A DNA stretch of 64,000 nt from an uncultured Psychrobacter sp. (lineage in GTDB: Bacteria; Pseudomonadota; Gammaproteobacteria; Pseudomonadales; Moraxellaceae), in contig CANLXO010000005.1 of NCBI GenBank assembly GCA_947495055.1, positions 124,001 to 188,000 on the forward strand, read 5' to 3'. Below, in pieces: positions 59,729 to 64,000 of the stretch. Below the pieces are notes generated by a model. It was not told the origin of the DNA. It did not search any database and saw only the letters and a program-made list of their open reading frames with translations. The stretch's first letter is position 1; the number at the start of each line of letters is the position of its first letter. The position numbers were made by a program, and so were the translations under genes.

Positions 59729-60706
59729 CTACCACATATGCTTTTCGCGATGCTTAGTTGCCACTGTCAAATCTGTAGGCAAGTTTGCTGCCAATCTGTC
59801 TTGTAGTTGCTGAGTGATAAAGACTGAGCGATGTTTGCCACCTGTGCAGCCGATAGCAACAGTGACCGTATGACGATTATTGTGTAAAAAATTAGGTAAC
59901 CAGCGCTCCAAAAACGTCCCGATATCCTCTGCCATCTCGTCCACTTCTGGATAATCAGCAAAGAATTCTTTAACCTTGCGATCTAGTCCTGTCGACATAC
60001 GTAACTTAGGGTTCCAATGCGGGTTTGGAAGTATGCGCACATCAAATACAAAATCGGCATCAATAGGATTGCCGTACTTAAAGCCAAAGGATAGCAGATT
60101 GATAACGATTTTGTTGTCAACACCGACGTAATCGCGCAAACGCTCTTTTAATTGATGAATATTGAGCATGCTAGTATCAATTTTCATATCCGCGCGCTTA
60201 AAGATAGGCTGGAGCAAATCGCTCTCTTTTTTTATAGCTGCAGGTAAATTGTTGGTGCTATGCTCAGTACTCAGCGTGTCTTTGGTCATCAATGGATGTA
60301 CGCGGCGCGTGGCATTAAAACGCGCGACCAAGGTGCTATCTTGCGCGGTTACATACACCACCTGAACCGCTTGCTCACCGTAAGTCTGCTTAAGAGTGTC
60401 GTGTATAGTAGAAAAATTTGATAAATCTGCGCGCGGCGTACGAATATCAACGCCAAGCGCTAAGCGCTTTATACCACTATCTCCGACGAGCCTTTGCGCC
60501 GCCTGAGGGACTAAAGACAAGGGCAAATTATCGATAGAGTAATACCCCAAGTCCTCCAAAATGTTAAGCACGGAGGTCTTGCCTGATCCTGAACGACCAG
60601 AAACTACTAAGATACTCACGACTTCTTCTTTTGTGATCTCAGATATAGCCGTTGTATCAGACAACGAGGTTTGATCTAGAGTATCGTCTTTATTATCCGT
60701 ATCCAT
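59729..60706 (-). CDS. rapZ: RNase adapter protein RapZ
   Basis: RapZ directs RNase E to the GlmZ small RNA in enteric bacteria and binds GlcN6P; in other groups its role is less clear. The 325-residue protein has an acidic, Thr/Asp-rich N-terminal extension of about 32 residues, the Walker A VVSGRSGSGKTSVLN, LALGVDIRTPR, and the C-terminal domain with FGFKYGNP, ADFVFDVR, and the IGCTGGKHRSVF motif. The ATG at 60706 is chosen over a TTG two codons upstream. It follows panC by 55 bases. Confidence 0.95.
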   Translation of the reverse strand: MDTDNKDDTLDQTSLSDTTAISEITKEEVVSILVVSGRSGSGKTSVLNILEDLGYYSIDNLPLSLVPQAAQRLVGDSGIKRLALGVDIRTPRADLSNFSTIHDTLKQTYGEQAVQVVYVTAQDSTLVARFNATRRVHPLMTKDTLSTEHSTNNLPAAIKKESDLLQPIFKRADMKIDTSMLNIHQLKERLRDYVGVDNKIVINLLSFGFKYGNPIDADFVFDVRILPNPHWNPKLRMSTGLDRKVKEFFADYPEVDEMAEDIGTFLERWLPNFLHNNRHTVTVAIGCTGGKHRSVFITQQLQDRLAANLPTDLTVATKHREKHMW

Positions 60707-60761
60707 GATCAATTACCTTTGTCTATTCATTTGTCAAATTTTTTGGGTATTGCAGCACTAT

Positions 60762-61646
60762 CTACTTAAAAGTAAACGGCTCATTATCTAATAGACGTGC
60801 CTGTCCTAGCTTCGCGGCGACGAGTATAATGGCATTAGCAGACTCTGAACTAAGATTAGATCCGTTATCAGTAATCGACTCTAATTGCGCGGTTTTGACT
60901 TCTAAATAATCGACAACAAAACCTGCATCAGTTAGTCGCTGCCGACTATTACTTATAAGCATATTTAGCTTATCATTATCATAAGTACCAGATAGCTGCT
61001 TAGCCAGTTGCTGTAGCTCTTGATGTAATAACGGGGCAATCTTTCGCTCTGTACCCGTTAAGTATTGATTGCGCGATGATAGTGCTAAGCCATCGGTAGC
61101 GCGGACAATAGGGGCTCTTATAATCTCAATAGGGTAGCTTAAGTCACGTACTAGCTGCTTAATAATTGCTAATTGCTGATAGTCTTTTTGTCCAAATACA
61201 GCTACATCGGGTTGTACAATGTTAAACAATTTTGAGACCACAATACCAACGCCATCAAAATGCCTAGGGCGCGACTGACCACATAATTGATCTGTGATAG
61301 CACCTGCAAGCACTAGAGTTGGCGGCGGCAGTACAGGATACATCTCATCAATACTAGGTGCAAAGACATAATCAGCGTGAACGGTGGTCAACTTACTGAC
61401 ATCTTCGTCCAAAGTGCGCGGATAACTGTCAAAATCTTCACCAATACCAAATTGGGTAGGATTGACAAAGACACTGACAACAACGATATCAGCTTGCTGT
61501 TTTGCGATACTGACCAGCTCCAAATGCCCCTCATGCAAGTTGCCCATCGTCGGCACTAATGCAATGCGCTTTGGCTTATCTAACTTGCATCGGCTAGACG
61601 CTAAGGCTGAGCGCAAATCTGAAATACGGTGGTAGATAGTAGGCAT
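60762..61646 (-). CDS. panC: Pantothenate synthetase
   Basis: PanC joins pantoate and beta-alanine with ATP. The 294-residue protein shows ALVPTMGNLHEGHLELV (HIGH-like, residues ~29-45), VFVNPTQFGIGEDFDSYPR, VAVFGQKDYQQLAII and GLALSSRNQYL (KMSKS-like). Length is normal. It follows panB by 29 bases and is part of the folK-panB-panC group; beta-alanine comes from PanD at 2.4 kb. Confidence 0.96.
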   Translation of the reverse strand: MPTIYHRISDLRSALASSRCKLDKPKRIALVPTMGNLHEGHLELVSIAKQQADIVVVSVFVNPTQFGIGEDFDSYPRTLDEDVSKLTTVHADYVFAPSIDEMYPVLPPPTLVLAGAITDQLCGQSRPRHFDGVGIVVSKLFNIVQPDVAVFGQKDYQQLAIIKQLVRDLSYPIEIIRAPIVRATDGLALSSRNQYLTGTERKIAPLLHQELQQLAKQLSGTYDNDKLNMLISNSRQRLTDAGFVVDYLEVKTAQLESITDNGSNLSSESANAIILVAAKLGQARLLDNEPFTFK

Positions 61647-61675
61647 AAATAGCTCTAGTTATAAAAGATACTCAG

Positions 61676-62476
61676 CTAATCAAACTGATGCTGCTGTTTT
61701 GGGAAACTACCTTCGCGGACCGACTGCTGGTATAAGGCAAAGGCGCCTTCGATACTATGCTGTGTATTGCGCTCATCGGTCAAAAAGTCATGAACAAAGC
61801 GCGGCACTCGCCCATGTACCATACCTAGCATATCGTGCATGACCAGCACTTGACCGTCGGTATCCGCGCCTGCGCCTATCCCAATCACAGGCACATCAAT
61901 AGCTTGCGTAATAGATTTTGCTAAATCAGCGGGCACGCATTCTAATAAGATAATCGCCGCCCCCGCTTCTACCAAAGCTTTGGCATCATTAAGCAATTTG
62001 TCAGCGGCAGCATCACCACGTCCTTGAATCTTATAACCTCCAAAGACATTGACCGACTGCGGGGTCAGACCAAGATGTACACAAGTAGGCGTACCTGCCT
62101 GCGCTAAGGTAGTCACAAGCTCACACAGCTCGCTGCCGCCTTCTATCTTGATGACATGGGCGCCCGCTTGCATAAGCTTGCGGCTATTGGCAATTGCTTC
62201 TGGTAAAGTGGCGTAACTCATAAACGGCAAATCAGCCAGAATCAGTGCTTTGTCATTGCTACGCGCGACATTAGCAGTGTGATAAGCCATATCGTCGACG
62301 CTGACAGGTAGCGTAGAGTCATGACCTTGAACCACCATACCTAGGCTATCCCCGATCAATATCGTGTCAATCTCTGCTTTGTTCATCATGCGCGCAAACA
62401 TGGCATCATAGCAGGTCAGGCAAGTAAATTTAGTCCCGTCTTTTTTGAGATTTTTTAGCGTAGATAAAGTGGTCAT
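61676..62476 (-). CDS. panB: 3-methyl-2-oxobutanoate hydroxymethyltransferase
   Basis: PanB makes ketopantoate from 2-oxoisovalerate and methylenetetrahydrofolate, the first step to pantothenate. The 266-residue protein has the [14 protein letters not shown] start, [27 protein letters not shown] in the stretch near residue 41, [19 protein letters not shown] near 134, and the [21 protein letters not shown] site near 195 (in two pieces). Length matches. The gap to panC is 29 bases; the gap to folK is 212 bases with no gene. Confidence 0.97.
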   Translation of the reverse strand: MTTLSTLKNLKKDGTKFTCLTCYDAMFARMMNKAEIDTILIGDSLGMVVQGHDSTLPVSVDDMAYHTANVARSNDKALILADLPFMSYATLPEAIANSRKLMQAGAHVIKIEGGSELCELVTTLAQAGTPTCVHLGLTPQSVNVFGGYKIQGRGDAAADKLLNDAKALVEAGAAIILLECVPADLAKSITQAIDVPVIGIGAGADTDGQVLVMHDMLGMVHGRVPRFVHDFLTDERNTQHSIEGAFALYQQSVREGSFPKQQHQFD

Positions 62477-62688
62477 ACATTTCTCGATAACTTGGCAATA
62501 AATAGTTTTGATATAGTCGATTCTAAATAAAACAGATACATTATATTTAAACGCGGAACTGGTATAAATTTTACTGGCGTGCTGTGCCTACGCTGCTCGA
62601 TGCTGCGCAACCTATGTTTTAAAAAAAGCATTCCAGTCCCGTTGTATCGTTTTTATGTTGAACTCACTATAAGTAAAAATAGGCTTGT

Positions 62689-63207
62689 CTAATTGTCACC
62701 TAACTTCTTTAACCCTGTCCAGTCTGTACTGGATGCACAATTGATAAGTGGTACGCCTGCAACTTTGAGGGTTGGCTTAAGCTCAAGCAAAGGTATCAAA
62801 ACAAAGTTGCGCTCATACAAACCTGCATGCGGTATTATCAAAGTCGGCTCTGCTAACAGCGCATTACCATACAACAATATGTCAACATCTAAACTGCGCT
62901 CGCCCCAGTGACGCAATCGCGCGCGCTTAGCATTGTTTTCTAACCCTTGACAAAATGCTAGTAGTTCAAACGGGGGTAGGCTCGTCTCAAAGCCTGCGAC
63001 TGCATTAACGAAGTCTGGCTGATCTTGTGGCCCCATTGGCGCTGATAGATAAAATGAGGACACTTGTACCTCTTTTATCTGATCTGCTGCAAGCAAACTT
63101 TTAATAGCGAACTGCAAGTGCTCCATTGGCGTACCCAGCTCGTTGGTTAGGTTGCTTCCTAAACCAACATAAGCGGTTACCCACTTATCATCTGTTATCT
63201 TTGCCAT
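62689..63207 (-). CDS. folK: 2-amino-4-hydroxy-6-hydroxymethyldihydropteridine pyrophosphokinase
   Basis: FolK transfers pyrophosphate from ATP to 6-hydroxymethyl-7,8-dihydropterin in folate synthesis. The 172-residue protein has the family pieces AYVGLGSNLTNELG, YLSAPMGPQDQPDFVNAV, and RHWGERSLDVDILLYGN with the catalytic Asp pair, then LIIPHAGLYERNFVLIPLLEL (split near residue 122). Length is normal. It starts 23 bases after pcnB, the standard pcnB-folK-panB-panC order. Confidence 0.95.
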   Translation of the reverse strand: MAKITDDKWVTAYVGLGSNLTNELGTPMEHLQFAIKSLLAADQIKEVQVSSFYLSAPMGPQDQPDFVNAVAGFETSLPPFELLAFCQGLENNAKRARLRHWGERSLDVDILLYGNALLAEPTLIIPHAGLYERNFVLIPLLELKPTLKVAGVPLINCASSTDWTGLKKLGDN

Positions 63208-63239
63208 TTTATTTTAAACACTATATTAGTTTAAACACT
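63206..63239 (-). repeat. 17-bp tandem duplication across the pcnB stop codon
   Basis: Two 17-bp units (each ending TTTAAACACT on the plus strand, 63206-63222 and 63223-63239). The pcnB stop (63231-63233) lies in one copy; the other reaches the folK start. Confidence 0.75.
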
Positions 63240-64000
63240 GTCAGTGCTGATAGTACTAGGCTGACGGCGACGACGTTTTGCGGGCACAGGTCCTTGACTA
63301 CTGATTGTATTGCTCTGATTTGGCGTAGCCAATTTTTTACTTTTAGTCGTTTTAGCTTCTCGTTTACTAGCTTCTTTGTTACTCGTTTGTGCTTTGTCAG
63401 TCAACGTCTCTTTATTCTTATCGCGACTTGCTACTTTTGAAGTAGGCAGGGTATCAGACTTGCTCAAAACGTCTGAGAAGGTAGTACTAGGCTGACGGCG
63501 GCGGCGCTTGTGTGGTATCGGCTCGTTATTTGCCGTAACCAGCTGCGGCGTTTGTGCAGGCAACTGCTTGCTCTCTTTGCTAGCCTTTAACGCTTGCTTA
63601 TTCTCAGGAGCAATATCAGACGGCTTACTCTTCGTTTCTTTATCCCTAGCTGACTTCTTATCAACCGACTTCTTATCAGCCAATTTTGTATCAACCGACT
63701 TAGTATCAGCAACAGATGCTTTATTTTTAGCCGAGACTTGGCGAGATTTAGGTTTAGCCGATTTATCCACCTCCAGCTGTTTTTGTAGTGGCGGCACTAC
63801 CTTTTCATGCTCTATTACCAATAGCGGCTCTGGCTGAGATTTAGGTTTAGCACGCTTATTTTCACTACTGGCTAATGACAACTGCTTTAGTAGTGCAAGC
63901 TCTTTACGGTCTTGTTTCGCCAGCTGCTTGCCATTGAGAGCTTGTTTCGGTTTAGTAGAGGACGTTTGTAGCTCTGTAGATAAAGACTGAGTATCATCGC
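63231..64000 (-). CDS. pcnB: Poly(A) polymerase I, C-terminal tail (start outside window)
   Basis: The frame is open from the window's right edge to the stop at 63231, about 256 residues. The visible part is not the catalytic core; it is a highly charged Lys/Arg/Ser/Ala-rich tail with many short runs (KSVDTKLADKKSVDKKS and similar) and two copies of a KRRRRQPST motif near its end. The call rests on position: pcnB precedes folK-panB-panC in many gammaproteobacteria, and PcnB proteins have a basic C-terminus. Such a long tail is more than in E. coli. A TTG at 63881 is not the start because the frame is open further upstream. Confidence 0.7.
   Translation of the reverse strand, partial: DDTQSLSTELQTSSTKPKQALNGKQLAKQDRKELALLKQLSLASSENKRAKPKSQPEPLLVIEHEKVVPPLQKQLEVDKSAKPKSRQVSAKNKASVADTKSVDTKLADKKSVDKKSARDKETKSKPSDIAPENKQALKASKESKQLPAQTPQLVTANNEPIPHKRRRRQPSTTFSDVLSKSDTLPTSKVASRDKNKETLTDKAQTSNKEASKREAKTTKSKKLATPNQSNTISSQGPVPAKRRRRQPSTISTDSV

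Overview
This is a 64 kb stretch of chromosome from a gammaproteobacterium of the Moraxellaceae, most likely Psychrobacter. The basis is gene content and order: pcnB-folK-panB-panC, pabC/mltG/tmk, dapA-bamC-purC, ubiG-mupP-yciK, and a short AccA like that of Acinetobacter, with moderate GC and AT-rich intergenic DNA. This is inference, since no rRNA is present. Almost everything is ordinary housekeeping chromosome; there is no prophage, complete IS element or CRISPR array.

Layout. 1-3.9 kb (+): end of prs, rplY (L25), pth, panD and a Na+/Ca2+ exchanger. 3.9-11.3 kb (mostly -): an RDD protein, tRNA-Arg(ACG), tRNA-Ser(GCT), yggT, proC, tilS, accA, ppx. 11.6-18.5 kb: a DUF962 protein, hemL, a PhnA/YjdM zinc-ribbon protein, ygfZ, dadA and an orphan molybdopterin oxidoreductase. 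18.9-20.5 kb: csbD, a non-coding RNA locus and a PepSY-like lipoprotein. 20.5-25.4 kb (-): a YqfO-like protein, a 3-methyladenine glycosylase, purC, a very short BamC-like lipoprotein, dapA and an HtrA/Deg protease. 25.9-33.7 kb: an NhaP-type antiporter, tmk, mltG, a DpnI-type restriction locus, pabC and a lipoprotein. 34.1-41.3 kb: aroE, a large acyl-CoA dehydrogenase, a CHMI-like isomerase, ybaK, plsB. 41.4-50.7 kb: ettA, a desaturase with its reductase, a GNAT protein, phhB, a DUF1328 protein, a saccharopine-dehydrogenase-like protein and two secreted proteins. 50.8-64 kb: tex, ompR, an ExoD protein, a DksA-like zinc finger, yciK, mupP, ubiG, dsbA, yjgA, rapZ, panC, panB, folK and the 3' end of pcnB.

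The strongest non-standard signal is between csbD and the 19.8 kb lipoprotein gene. On the minus strand, about 19464 to 19201, lies what reads as a Csr/Rsm-type regulatory RNA. It has six GGA motifs, five of them in the loops of perfect short inverted repeats, a strong terminal hairpin, a -35/-10 pair with 17-bp spacing, and upstream a perfect palindrome containing TGTAAG-N6-CTTACA, the GacA upstream activating sequence known from rsm/csrB promoters. I infer a GacS/GacA-controlled antagonist of CsrA.

The second is a small restriction island inserted between pabC and mltG, genes that are neighbours in many gammaproteobacteria. It holds a DpnI homologue with catalytic and zinc residues at the same positions as DpnI, a phage-like ORF, and a DpnD/PcfM-family gene, which recalls the dpnC-dpnD pair of pneumococcus.

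The third is a recurring pattern of short tandem repeats (mostly 16-17 bp) at or just after the 3' ends of genes (ppx, ompR, pcnB; also near DUF962, dsbA, plsB). In ppx and ompR the first unit is the last coding sequence and the stop codon falls in the second unit.
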